NCBI GenBank assembly: GCA_963728535.1
Contig: CAVSKK010000001.1
Coordinates: 1,364,001-1,428,000, forward strand
DNA length: 64,000 nt
Reading direction: 5' to 3'
DNA from: VAXT01 sp963728535
GTDB taxonomy: Bacteria > Actinomycetota > Thermoleophilia > Gaiellales > Gaiellaceae
In this document: positions 8,499 through 17,863 of the stretch, one piece after another
Layout of the letters: each line of letters begins with the position of its first letter
Position numbering within the stretch: the stretch's first letter is position 1
Position numbers and translations under genes: made by a program
Notes under the pieces: model-generated
The model's database searches: none
Told to the model about the DNA's origin: nothing
Seen by the model: only the letters and a program-made list of their open reading frames with translations

Positions 8499-8710
8499 GT
8501 GGTCCCTTCTCCTCTTAAGTGCCGCAGGCCCGCTCCGTGCTGCCGAACGGATGACCTCTCTCAGGATGCTCGCTGACCGGCGAAATGGAATCCCTGAATC
8601 AAGTGATTCCCGCGAGCCGGGCCTGACTCGCATCCCCTGGATGGCGTTTTTCCCTGCTGCAGGGCCGGTAAGATGGCCCGTCCCGACCACTTTCGAAGGA
8701 GTCAGCCGCA

Positions 8711-10249
8711 GTGGCGAAAATGCTCTTCCGCCTGCCGAAGGCGGCCAAGGTGTACGAGAATCCGAGCGCCGCCGAGGTCAAGGAGCTCGCGGCGAAGATG
8801 CCGAACGCGAAGCCGACGCAGTACGGCAACCTGAACGTTCAGACCGACGTCGCCTCACGTTCCAAGCGCTCGACCTACATCGTCACCGACGAGCCCGACG
8901 GACAGAACCAGGCGATCACGCGCGAGGAAGGGCTCAAGTGGGCCGAAGCGCAGGACGCCTACATCGCCGGCCGGGAGATGGTCCTGATCGACGGTTACAT
9001 CGGGAACGACCCGGAGTTCCGGACGCCCGCGCGCCTTTTCATCGAGGCCGCGAACGCCAACATCGCCGCCATGCAGCAGCAGCTCTACTTCGAGCCGAAC
9101 GGTGAGAGCCATGAGCCGGAGCTGACCGTCGTCTACACGCCGAACCTGAAGGCCGAGGGCTATCCGGACGACCGGCTGATCGCAGTCGACCTCGACCAGG
9201 GCGTGACGCGGGTCTTCAACTCGGACTACTTCGGCGAGTCGAAGAAGGGCGGGCTCCGGATGTGGAACAAGCTCGTTCACGACCGCGGCGGGCTGCCGCT
9301 GCACGCCGGATGCAAGATCATCCCCACGCGCCAGGGCCGCCGCGTCGGCCTGATCGTGGGGCTCTCCGGGACGGGGAAGACCACGACGACCTTCACGCGC
9401 CAGAATGGATCCCTCCCCGTCCAGGACGACTTCGTGGGCTGGATGCCCGATGGGCGGATCATGGCGACCGAGAACGGCTGCTTCGCGAAGACGTTCGGGC
9501 TCAACCCCGAGGACGAGCCGACGATCCACGGCGCGGTCACGCAGCCCGACTCGTATCTCGAGAACGTGTCGCAGCACGGCGAGGACGTGGACTTCTATGA
9601 CACGAGCTACACGCCGAACGGACGCGCGACCTTCCCGTTCCGCGTGATCGAGTCAGGAGTCGACGAGCAAATCGACGAGGCGCACTTCCTGCTGATCCTC
9701 AACAAGAACGAGAACATCATCCCGGCAGTCGCCAAGCTCGAAGGGCCGCAGGCAGCGGCCTTTTTCATGCTCGGCGAGACGCAGGGCACGAGCGCGGGCG
9801 GCGCCGACGAGGCCGGTGTGTTCCTCCGTGTGCCGGGGACGAACCCGTTCTTCCCGATGCTGCACGATCTCCAGGGAAACCGATTTCTCGAGCTACTCGA
9901 GGAGCACCCGCTCGAGGTCTACCTCATGAACACCGGACGTGTTGGCGGCGGGGAAGACGATCCCCGCTCGAAGAAAGTCAGGATCAAGCACTCGTCGGCG
10001 ATCGTGAAGGGCATCGCCGAGGGCACGATCGAGTGGGAGCGCGACCCCGACTTCGGGTACATGGTCGCAAGCTCGGTGCCCGGCATCGACGCAGAGGACC
10101 TCGACATCCTCCAGCCTCAGCGCCTCTACGAAGCCACAGGGCGCCGGGACGAGTGCGACGCGGGCATCCAACGCCTCAAGGACGCCCGCACCGAGTTCCT
10201 TTCCCAGTTCTCGAGCCTGTCCGACGAGATCGTCGCGTCGGTCGAATAG
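8711..10249 (+). CDS. pckA: phosphoenolpyruvate carboxykinase (ATP)
   Basis: 512 residues from GTG at 8711, preceded by GAAGGAG. It converts oxaloacetate + ATP to PEP + CO2 in gluconeogenesis. The ATP-type signature is visible: YFGESKKGGLRMWN, PLHAGCK, the P-loop GLSGTGKTTTTF (about residues 219-230), the kinase-2 region QDDFVGWMPDG where most relatives have a DDEHGW-like block, and ENGCFAKTFGL. It is somewhat divergent from the E. coli type but all key blocks are present. It lies between the SDH operon and the citrate synthase/IDH/MDH genes, consistent with a central-carbon locus. Confidence 0.93.
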   Translation: MAKMLFRLPKAAKVYENPSAAEVKELAAKMPNAKPTQYGNLNVQTDVASRSKRSTYIVTDEPDGQNQAITREEGLKWAEAQDAYIAGREMVLIDGYIGNDPEFRTPARLFIEAANANIAAMQQQLYFEPNGESHEPELTVVYTPNLKAEGYPDDRLIAVDLDQGVTRVFNSDYFGESKKGGLRMWNKLVHDRGGLPLHAGCKIIPTRQGRRVGLIVGLSGTGKTTTTFTRQNGSLPVQDDFVGWMPDGRIMATENGCFAKTFGLNPEDEPTIHGAVTQPDSYLENVSQHGEDVDFYDTSYTPNGRATFPFRVIESGVDEQIDEAHFLLILNKNENIIPAVAKLEGPQAAAFFMLGETQGTSAGGADEAGVFLRVPGTNPFFPMLHDLQGNRFLELLEEHPLEVYLMNTGRVGGGEDDPRSKKVRIKHSSAIVKGIAEGTIEWERDPDFGYMVASSVPGIDAEDLDILQPQRLYEATGRRDECDAGIQRLKDARTEFLSQFSSLSDEIVASVE

Positions 10250-10291
10250 CGGTTCGGCAGGCGAAGTCGCGCCTGGCGCGAACACCTGAGG

Positions 10292-11140
10292 GTGTCCGAG
10301 CGCGCCGCAATCGATCGCTTCCTGACTAGCCCTGCGCTCTCGACGGCTACGCGCCGGGCCTACCGCGTCGACGTCGAGGAATTCGCCTCCTGGTTACGCA
10401 AGCGGGACGCTCGGTTGGAGGACGTGGACGCGGCGATGCTGGCCGCCTACGCCGCCGAGCTTGCCTCCGCCCGCCCCGGGCGGCAGCCGCGCAAGCTCAC
10501 GCGCGCCACCATCGCCCGCAAACTGGCGGCCGTTCGTGGGCTGCTCCGCTCCGACCTCGGGCCTGGACGAGTCCCGGACAGCCAGGTCGGGCCTCGCCGC
10601 GCCCGCCGGCTTCCGGCCACGCTCAAGCCCGAGGAGGTCGACGCCGTTCTCGAGCGGCTGAGCGGCGACGAGCCGCTCGCCCTGCGCAACCGAGCCCTGC
10701 TCGAGCTCGTCTACTCGGCCGGGCTCCGCAGCCGAGAGGCTGTCGACCTCGATCTCGGAGACGTCGACTTCGAGCAGGAGGCGGTTCGCGTCCGGGGCAA
10801 GGGCGACAAGGAGCGGGTCGTTCCGCTCGGCGAAGAGGCGGCCTACCGGGTTCGGCTCTATCTGGAGGACGCACGACCGCACCTGGCACGCGGCGCCGAG
10901 GATGCTCTCTTTCTCTCCGCGCGCGGCAGGCGGCTGGACACCAGCACGCTCAGGCGTCTTCTCCCCCACCCGCACCGGCTCCGCCATGCGTTCGCAACCC
11001 ATCTGCTCGAGGGCGGCGCCGACCTGCGCGTGATCCAGGAACTGCTCGGGCACAGCTCCCTCTCGACAACCCAGGTGTACAGCCACGTCGACGGCCGGCG
11101 CCTGCGCAAGGTCTATGACCGAGCCCATCCACGCTCCTGA
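10292..11140 (+). CDS. Xer-type tyrosine recombinase (first of a tandem pair, shortened)
   Basis: 282 residues from GTG at 10292. N-terminal SAM-like core-binding domain (residues about 1-100), then a catalytic domain with all six conserved residues: Arg in AGLRSREAV, Lys in GKGDKERVVP, His and Arg in PHRLRHAFATHLLEGG, His in LGHSSLSTTQ and the Tyr of QVYSHV. Between the RRLDTSTLRR helix and HPHRLRH about a dozen residues that link these elements in XerC/XerD (compare the next gene) are missing. It overlaps the next recombinase gene by 26 bp. The likely role is chromosome dimer resolution at dif, perhaps as a heterodimer partner; XerC versus XerD cannot be assigned from sequence alone. Confidence 0.85.
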   Translation: MSERAAIDRFLTSPALSTATRRAYRVDVEEFASWLRKRDARLEDVDAAMLAAYAAELASARPGRQPRKLTRATIARKLAAVRGLLRSDLGPGRVPDSQVGPRRARRLPATLKPEEVDAVLERLSGDEPLALRNRALLELVYSAGLRSREAVDLDLGDVDFEQEAVRVRGKGDKERVVPLGEEAAYRVRLYLEDARPHLARGAEDALFLSARGRRLDTSTLRRLLPHPHRLRHAFATHLLEGGADLRVIQELLGHSSLSTTQVYSHVDGRRLRKVYDRAHPRS

Positions 11141-12062
11141 AGTCGACTCCTTCCTGGCGGTAGCGGCGGCGCGGCTCGCGCCCCGGTCGGTGGAGGCGTA
11201 CCGGCGCGATCTCGCGGCCGTCTCGACGTGGCTCGGGCACTCTCCGGCCACCGCGACGCGCGAGGAGCTCGAGCGGTACCTCGCCGAGCTGCGCGCCGAG
11301 GGACTCGCCGCCTCGACGATCGCCCGCCGGCTGGCAGCACTCCGCTCGCTCTTCCGGCATCAGCTCCTCGTCGGGGCACGCACCGACAATCCGGCCGCCG
11401 AGATTGCCTTGCCGCGTCGCTCCCGCCGGCTCCCTCGCACGCTCTCCGCCGGCGAGGCCGAGCGCCTGATGGAGGCTGCCTCGGAGACGACGCCGCGAGC
11501 TCTCCGCGACCGGGCTCTGGTTGAGCTCCTGTACGGCGCCGGGCTTCGAGTCAGCGAGGCCGTCGGCCTCGAGCGCGCCGGGGTCGATCTCGACGAGCGG
11601 CTCGTACGCTCGGTGGGCAAGGGCGACAAGGAGCGGGTGGTCCCCCTCGGCCGAAGCGCCGTCGATGCCCTGCGCCGGTATCTAGCCCGAGGCCGCCCGT
11701 TCCTCGACCGCCGTCACCGTCCGGAGCTCTTCCTGAACGCCCAGGGCGGCGCGCTGACCCGCGCGGGCGCCTTCCTCATCCTCAAGCGGCTGGCCGAGAA
11801 GGCAGGGCTCGAGCCGCGCCGCGTCCATCCTCATCTCCTGCGCCACTCCTTCGCGACACACCTGCTCGAAGGAGGCGCGGATTTGAGGAGCGTCCAGGAG
11901 ATGCTCGGGCACGCCGATCTCGCCACGACGGAGCTGTACACACACGTGACGGACCGGCGGCGCCGCGAGGCGTATTTCGACGCTCACCCGCATGCGCGGC
12001 GCAGGGTCAAGGTTTCCTCCGAAGCGCCGATGGAAAAGATGAAGAAGGATGGCTCCCCTTGA
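11115..12062 (+). CDS. Xer-type tyrosine recombinase (second of a tandem pair)
   Basis: 315 residues. Core-binding domain (about 8-95) with APRSVEAYRRDL and STIARRLAALRSLF; catalytic domain with Arg in AGLRVSEAVGL, Lys in GKGDKERVVPLG, PHLLRHSFATHLLEGG, LGHADLATTELYTHV. Full length, including the linker segment missing in the upstream copy (ILKRLAEKAGLEPRRV). The C-terminus carries an extra basic tail of about 20 residues. It is about half identical in the conserved blocks to the gene it overlaps, so the pair may have arisen by tandem duplication or be a genuine XerC/XerD pair placed together, which is unusual since xerC and xerD are normally far apart. Confidence 0.9.
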   Translation: MTEPIHAPEVDSFLAVAAARLAPRSVEAYRRDLAAVSTWLGHSPATATREELERYLAELRAEGLAASTIARRLAALRSLFRHQLLVGARTDNPAAEIALPRRSRRLPRTLSAGEAERLMEAASETTPRALRDRALVELLYGAGLRVSEAVGLERAGVDLDERLVRSVGKGDKERVVPLGRSAVDALRRYLARGRPFLDRRHRPELFLNAQGGALTRAGAFLILKRLAEKAGLEPRRVHPHLLRHSFATHLLEGGADLRSVQEMLGHADLATTELYTHVTDRRRREAYFDAHPHARRRVKVSSEAPMEKMKKDGSP

Positions 12063-12204
12063 CCCGCACCTCACAGTTCTGTTCGCGCTCACCAGCGGCG
12101 TGGGCTACCTGATGGTTGTGAGCGGCGTCGGCAAGAGCCTCCTCGTGTGGAAGCGGAAGCGCACCTGCCCGTCCTGTCGGCGCACTCCCTGCTCCTGCGT
12201 CTAA
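12049..12204 (+). CDS. small membrane protein with C-terminal Cys cluster, unknown
   Basis: 51 residues, overlapping the end of the Xer gene by 14 bp. One hydrophobic segment (about residues 8-28), a basic stretch (VWKRKRT), then CPSCRRTPCSC, a compact four-Cys cluster that could bind zinc on the cytoplasmic side. AGAAGG lies directly before the ATG. The next gene on the other strand ends at the adjacent base (stop codons abut at 12204/12205). Not a family I can name. Confidence 0.55.
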   Translation: MAPLDPHLTVLFALTSGVGYLMVVSGVGKSLLVWKRKRTCPSCRRTPCSCV

Positions 12205-12711
12205 TTAACGGCGGACCGCGGCCCGCTTGCGCAGCGTCTCGCTGATCTTCCTCGCTGCTGCCCTGAGCTCCTTGTCCTGTTCGTCGTCTTCGGCAAGGGT
12301 GGCCAGGATCAGGATCGTCTCGCGCTGAGGAGACCCGTTGCTGAGACAGAGGATCGAAAGGCGACGGACCGCCTGGTTTTCGTCGTGGCTTGCCAGCTCG
12401 TGCAGGCGCGGACGGACGTCGTTGACGAGCCCCGGATGGTCGCGGGAGAGGAGCTCGAGCGAGATGAGCGCCGAGCCGCGACAGGCCGGGCTCTCGTCCT
12501 CGAGGCCGCGGCGGAGTAGCTCGGCCTTCTGGCGGTAGCGGAACTGGCCGATAGCGCGATAGGCGACTGCCCGCTCGCGGTAGTCGGACGACCGGGCGAG
12601 ACCTTCGACCTCGTCCTGCCAACGCGTTCGGAGCCCGGCGAGCTCCTGCTCCTCGCCGCGTTCGGCCAGGGCGGCCGCTTCGGCAGCTGCTGAAGCGAGC
12701 TCAGACAGCGG
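12205..12711 (-). CDS. HEAT-repeat-like protein without a normal start codon
   Basis: The minus-strand frame from 12756 down to TAA at 12207-12205 is open and reads as helical HEAT/armadillo repeats: YRERAVAYRAIGQFRYRQKA, RRGLEDESPACRGSALISLE, PRLHELASHDENQAVRRLSI, LILATLAEDDEQDKELRAAA. No ATG, GTG or TTG occurs in frame anywhere in it, so automatic callers miss it. The best candidate is CTG at 12711 (LSELASAAAEAA), which overlaps the citrate synthase stop at 12703-12701 and would be translationally coupled. A base error hiding an ordinary start, or a decaying gene, are the alternatives. A repeat scaffold of this type usually mediates protein contacts; no function is assigned. Confidence 0.6.
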   Translation of the reverse strand, partial: PLSELASAAAEAAALAERGEEQELAGLRTRWQDEVEGLARSSDYRERAVAYRAIGQFRYRQKAELLRRGLEDESPACRGSALISLELLSRDHPGLVNDVRPRLHELASHDENQAVRRLSILCLSNGSPQRETILILATLAEDDEQDKELRAAARKISETLRKRAAVRR

Positions 12712-13780
12712 ACAGCGACCGGGAGCTCGGCCCGATGTACTCGGCGCTCGGGCGGATCAGCCGTCCCGTCCGCTTCTCCTCGAGGATGTGGGCCGCCCAG
12801 CCGGCGACCCGCGCGCACGCGAACATGGCCGGCGTGAGGTCGGGCGGCACGTCGGCCAAGTCGAGGACAACCGCGGAGTAGAACTCGACGTTCGTCGCGA
12901 TCACGTAGTCCGGCTTTCTCTCGACAAGCGCGGCCAGCGCCGCTTCCTCGAGGGCTTCGGCAACTTCCATGCGCGGCGAACCGAGCTCCTTCGCCGTCCG
13001 CTTCAGAATGCGCGAGCGCGGGTCCTCGGCCCGGTAGATGCGATGGCCGAAGCCCATGATGCGTCCGTGCTTGTCCAGCAGGTCCTTCACGTAGCCGGCC
13101 GGGTCGCCTGACGCGGCGACCGCGTCGAGCATCGGCAGCACCCGCGCCGGCGCACCCCCATGGAGCGGCCCGCTGAGCGCTCCGACGGCGGCGGACATCG
13201 CGGCGGCGCAGTCCGCGCCCGTCGAGGCGGTGATGCGCGCCGTGAATGTCGAGGCGTTCAGGCCGTGCTCGGCCGTGCAGATCCAGTAGGTGTCGATCGC
13301 CTTCACGTGATCGGGGTCCGCCTCGCCACGCCAGCGGAGCAGGAACTTCTCGGCCGCCGTCTCGCCCTGGGCGACGACGTCGTCCGGAGCGGGGTCGCGG
13401 CCGTCGTGAACCGCGGCCGACTTGGCGACGATCGACATCATCTGCGCCGAGAGCCGGGCGAGATCGTCGCGAGCGTCCTCGGCATCGATGTCGACGAGCT
13501 TCTCGAGCTTCCAGACCGCTCCTAGTCGCGCGGTCTCCGCCTGAAGGTCGGAAGGCGCGCTGCCGGTCAGGGCAGCCGGATCGTACGACTCCGGATCCGG
13601 CATTCCGGGCTCGAGGTTCTCGTCCACGAGCAGGCCCCACACCTTCTCGTACGGGACTTCGCCCACGAGCTCCTCGATGTCGACCCCGCGATAGCGAAGC
13701 GCGCCGCCCTCCCGGTCGGGCTCGGCGATCTCCGTCTGGAAGGCGACGACGCCTTCGAGCCCTGGTTTGAAGTCGCTCAT
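12701..13780 (-). CDS. gltA: citrate synthase
   Basis: 359 residues. It condenses oxaloacetate and acetyl-CoA. Catalytic histidines are in TAEHGLNASTF (about 166) and MGFGHRIYRAEDPR (about 244), with SGPLHGGAPARVL in between. The position of the usual catalytic Asp (NVDFYSG in E. coli-type enzymes) reads NVEFYSAVVLD, i.e. Glu; I believe this is a feature of an actinobacterial citrate synthase subgroup rather than a lesion. A 2-methylcitrate synthase activity cannot be excluded. Divergent from icd, with a 34-bp shared promoter region; TATAGA lies 11 nt before the ATG. Confidence 0.9.
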   Translation of the reverse strand: MSDFKPGLEGVVAFQTEIAEPDREGGALRYRGVDIEELVGEVPYEKVWGLLVDENLEPGMPDPESYDPAALTGSAPSDLQAETARLGAVWKLEKLVDIDAEDARDDLARLSAQMMSIVAKSAAVHDGRDPAPDDVVAQGETAAEKFLLRWRGEADPDHVKAIDTYWICTAEHGLNASTFTARITASTGADCAAAMSAAVGALSGPLHGGAPARVLPMLDAVAASGDPAGYVKDLLDKHGRIMGFGHRIYRAEDPRSRILKRTAKELGSPRMEVAEALEEAALAALVERKPDYVIATNVEFYSAVVLDLADVPPDLTPAMFACARVAGWAAHILEEKRTGRLIRPSAEYIGPSSRSLSAV

Positions 13781-13814
13781 CTGCCCGGAAATCTATAGGT
13801 AGAGTCGCCGCCTG
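13781..13814. promoter_or_regulatory. divergent citrate synthase / IDH promoters, nearly leaderless
   Basis: Only 34 bp separate the two ATGs. On the plus strand TAGAGT (13800-13805) lies 9 nt before the icd ATG. On the minus strand TATAGA (13797-13792) lies 11 nt before the gltA ATG. The two -10-like hexamers are 2 bp apart, so RNA polymerase could occupy only one promoter at a time. No Shine-Dalgarno is visible for either gene, implying leaderless or near-leaderless mRNAs. Inferred from spacing and hexamer only. Confidence 0.55.
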
Positions 13815-14899
<1,085 letters not shown>

Positions 14900-14903
<4 letters not shown>

Positions 14904-15829
14904 GCGAGCGCCGGAAGGTGACGGTCGTCGGGGCCGGCAACGTCGGCGCGACCTGCGCGCAGGTGCTGGCGGCCCGCGACTACGCCGATGTCGTGCTGGT
15001 CGACATCGTCCCGAACTTCCCGCAAGGGAAGGCCCTGGACATCAACCAGATGGGCGCCGTGCTCAGCTACGAGCCGAACGTGGTCGGGTCGAACGGGTAC
15101 GAGGAGACGGCCGGCTCGGAGGTGGTCGTGATCACCGCAGGCGTCCCTCGGAAGCCGGGCATGAGCCGCGATGACCTCGTGACGACGAACGAGAAGATCG
15201 TCGGCGCCGTGACCGACGCCGCAATCGCCGTCTCGCCCGACGCAATCCTGATCATCGTCTCGAACCCGCTGGATGCGATGTGTCACGTGGCGAAGAACGC
15301 GTCTGGCTTCCCCAAGGAGCGCGTGTTCGGTCAGGCGGGCATCCTCGACACGGCCCGCTTCCGCACGTTCATCGCCTGGGAGACCGGAGCCTCGGTGAAG
15401 GACGTGCAGGCCGTCGTGCTCGGCGGTCATGGCGACCAGATGGTTTCGATTGTGTCGGCGACGACGGTCGGCGGCGTGCCGCTGACGAAGCTCGTGTCGA
15501 AGGAGCGGATCGCGGAACTGGTCGCGCGCACCGCGGCGGGCGGCGGCGAGGTCGTCGAGCTGCTCGGGACGTCGGCCTGGTACGCGCCCGGGGCCGCCGC
15601 GGCTCAGATGGTCGACGCGATCATGCTCGACGAGAAGCGGGTGCTGCCCTGCACGGCATTTCTCGAGGGCGAATACGGGATCGACGGCCTCTACATGGGT
15701 GTGCCGGCGAAGCTTGGTGCGGGCGGGATCGAGGCGATCGTCGAGCTCGACCTGACCGACGAGGAGAGCGCAGCCCTGGAGGCGTCTGCGGAGGCCGTGC
15801 GCGAGGTCGTCGGCGTCCTCAGCGCGTAA
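14900..15829 (+). CDS. mdh: malate dehydrogenase (LDH-like)
   Basis: 309 residues from GTG at 14900 (GTGA overlap with icd). NAD-binding VVGAGNVGATCAQVLA (about 9-24) and LVDIVPNFPQGKALD; catalytic DTARFRTFIA and GGHGDQMVSI (His about 175) of the LDH/MDH superfamily. The substrate loop ITAGVPRKPGMSRDDL has Arg in the MDH-typical place. It oxidises malate to oxaloacetate. Co-transcribed with icd. Confidence 0.95.
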
Positions 15830-15841
15830 GGCCGCCGTGGC

Positions 15842-15915
15842 TGACACAGATCCGGCACGATCCAGTCACTGACGTGTGCGCTTTTTCTCAATACGATCGA
15901 GTCGGGGAGGAGGTT
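15842..15915. repeat. dispersed 74-bp intergenic repeat, copy 1
   Basis: Aligns without gaps to 33154-33227 with roughly 70% identity. The best conserved parts are CACAG near the left end, a central GTCAC, and TACGATCG followed by TCGGGGAGGAGGT at the right end. It fills the gap between mdh and the SDR gene. See copy 2; the element is not consistently upstream of genes on one strand, so a promoter role is doubtful. Confidence 0.55.
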
Positions 15916-15930
15916 GGCTGTGCCTAAGCA

Positions 15931-16695
15931 ATGGCGGCCGGCCGGCTGAGCGTGGACCTCGGACTCAGCGGACGAACGGCGATCGTCTGTGGCGCCTCCT
16001 CCGGGATCGGCCTCGCCTGCGCAGAGGCGCTCGCCGCCGAGGGTGCCAGCGTCGCCATGTTCGCGCGCCGGCGCGACGAGCTCACTCGCGAGGCGGATCG
16101 CCTCGGCGGGCTGGCGGTCCGGGGCGACCTGACCAACCCAAAGGACCTCGCGCGACTCGTCGAGAAGACGATCGAGGCCTTCGGGGGCATCGACATCCTC
16201 GTCAATAACGGCGGCGGCCCGCCGCGCGGGCCGGCACTCGAGGTCACCGACGAGTCCGTGGAGAGCGCCGTCGAGCTGCTGCTGCTCTCTGCGATCCGCC
16301 TGACCAACCTCTGCCTGCCGCAGCTTCGCCGAAGCGGACACGGACGCATCGTCAACATCACGTCGAGCTCCGTGCGCGACCCGATCGACAACCTCGCGCT
16401 CTCGAACGCGGTGCGCCCCGGAGTCATCGGCTGGGCGAAGACGCTCGCCCGCGAGGTCGGCCCCGACGGCGTGACCGTCAACTCGATCGCGCCGGGCCGC
16501 ATCGACACACCGCGCCTCGCCGAGGTCTACGTCAATCGCTCCCGCGCCGACGACCTCGCGACGATTCCGCTCCGGCGGTTCGGCCGGCCGAGCGAGGTCG
16601 GCGAAGTCGTCAGCTTCCTGGCGTCAGACCGAGCATCGTACGTCACCGGAGCCGTGATTGCCGTCGACGGCGGCCTCACGCGCGGGCTCCTCTAG
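15931..16695 (+). CDS. short-chain dehydrogenase/reductase family protein, atypical active site
   Basis: 254 residues. Rossmann motif CGASSGIG (about 20-27), NNGGGP in place of NNAG (about 91-96), ITSSS (about 143-147) and PGRID (about 189). Where classical SDRs have YxxxK the sequence reads LALSNAVRPGVIGWAK, so the catalytic Tyr/Lys pair is not recognisable. A subgroup annotated as 3-oxoacyl-ACP-reductase-like shows the same LSN...R pattern, so it is probably a family trait. Substrate unknown. The ATG lies just after the 74-bp repeat, whose GGAGGAGG end is 18 nt away, far for a ribosome-binding site; a GTG seven codons in is an alternative. Confidence 0.82.
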   Translation: MAAGRLSVDLGLSGRTAIVCGASSGIGLACAEALAAEGASVAMFARRRDELTREADRLGGLAVRGDLTNPKDLARLVEKTIEAFGGIDILVNNGGGPPRGPALEVTDESVESAVELLLLSAIRLTNLCLPQLRRSGHGRIVNITSSSVRDPIDNLALSNAVRPGVIGWAKTLAREVGPDGVTVNSIAPGRIDTPRLAEVYVNRSRADDLATIPLRRFGRPSEVGEVVSFLASDRASYVTGAVIAVDGGLTRGLL

Positions 16696-16740
16696 CGCAT
16701 CGGGCGAACCGGGCACGCCGCCTCGCCGTATCCTGAGTCG

Positions 16741-17772
16741 GTGGCCCGCATCTTCTCGCCAGTCCGCCTCCTCATCGCGGGCCTCGTCCTCTTCGGCCTG
16801 GCGGCGTCCCTCTACCTCATCCCGTCCGACGAATACATCCTCCTGCCGGACCGCGCCAGGCCGCTTGCGCCCTTCGTCAAGGTCAAGGGCGAGCGCTCCG
16901 ACCAGGATGGAGGCGGCATCTACTACGTCGCCGTCGAGGTCAAGAAGGCCAGCCTCCTCGAGCACCTCATTCCCGGCATCCACGAGGGATCCACGCTGGT
17001 GCCGGCTTCGCTCATCCTTGGCCCCAAGGAGACCGAGAAGCAGCATCAGCGCCGTGAGATCCAGGCCATGTCACTCTCGCAGCAGGTCGGCGCGGCAGTC
17101 GCCCTCAAGGCGCTCGGCTATTCGGTCAAGCTTCAGTCACCAGGCATGGTGATCGAGGCCGTCGATCCGCAGGGTCCTTCCGCCGGCAAGTTGCGCGCAC
17201 AGGACATCGTCGTCAGCGTGGACGGCCGCCGCACTCCTTCCGTGACCGAGCTGCGCCAGGTCGTTCGTGGTCACAAGCCGGGCGATCAGGTGCAAGTGAC
17301 CGTCCGTCGCGGAGGGAAGCTTCACCGGGTCGACGTGAAGACGATCCCGGATCCGCAGGAGCCGAGCCAGCCGATCATCGGCGTTATCTCGTCGTGCGTC
17401 TCTCAGACGTTCACGAAGGTCAAGCTCCCGGTTCCGGTCAACATCGACCTCGGACAGGTCGGCGGCCCGTCTGCCGGGCTCGCCTTCGCGCTCGACGTCG
17501 TCGAGGAGCTCGGCCGCGACGTCGACCAGGGCTACAAGGTGGCGGCGTCCGGCGAGATCTGCGCGGACGGAACCGTCGTGGCCGTCGGAGGCCTGAAACA
17601 GAAGACGATCGGCGCAAGACGTGCCGGAATCGACGTCTTCCTCGTCCCAGCTGGGGAAAACACGGCCGAGGCGCGCCGCTACGCGGGCGACATGCGCATC
17701 ATCCCTGTGAATAGTTTTCGACAGGCGTTGCGCGCGTTGGCAACACTCCCGCCGAAGCAGCCGAAAGCGTAA
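16741..17772 (+). CDS. membrane-anchored PDZ-Lon protease (YlbL family)
   Basis: 343 residues from GTG at 16741; TATCCT sits 6 nt upstream, suggesting a leaderless mRNA. N-terminal TM anchor (residues about 8-26), a PDZ domain (about 125-200, with GPSAGKLRAQDIVVSVDGRR), then a Lon-type Ser/Lys protease domain: the catalytic Ser in GGPSAGLAFALD (about 243) and Lys in GGLKQKTIGA (about 288). No AAA domain. Family members process or degrade envelope proteins outside the membrane; the substrate is unknown. Confidence 0.92.
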   Translation: MARIFSPVRLLIAGLVLFGLAASLYLIPSDEYILLPDRARPLAPFVKVKGERSDQDGGGIYYVAVEVKKASLLEHLIPGIHEGSTLVPASLILGPKETEKQHQRREIQAMSLSQQVGAAVALKALGYSVKLQSPGMVIEAVDPQGPSAGKLRAQDIVVSVDGRRTPSVTELRQVVRGHKPGDQVQVTVRRGGKLHRVDVKTIPDPQEPSQPIIGVISSCVSQTFTKVKLPVPVNIDLGQVGGPSAGLAFALDVVEELGRDVDQGYKVAASGEICADGTVVAVGGLKQKTIGARRAGIDVFLVPAGENTAEARRYAGDMRIIPVNSFRQALRALATLPPKQPKA

Positions 17773-17828
17773 AGTTTTCGCAGGTTCGTTCCTGCCGGAA
17801 ATTGCTCAGTTTTCCTTGCTGGCAACTC

Positions 17829-17856
17829 TTGCAACGAGGTCGGTCACACCTATGAT
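17829..17856 (+). promoter_or_regulatory. sigma70-like promoter before small Cys-rich gene
   Basis: TTGCAA (17829-17834), a 16-bp spacer and TATGAT (17851-17856). A start site 6-8 nt downstream would fall on or next to the GTG at 17864, giving a leaderless mRNA. This is one of few places here with both recognisable hexamers. Confidence 0.5.
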
Positions 17857-17863
17857 CGCCCGA

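Noticed and set aside
15842..15915. The 74-bp repeat as a promoter or riboswitch of the SDR gene
   Set aside because: The second copy precedes no gene in either orientation; a dispersed repeat explains both better.
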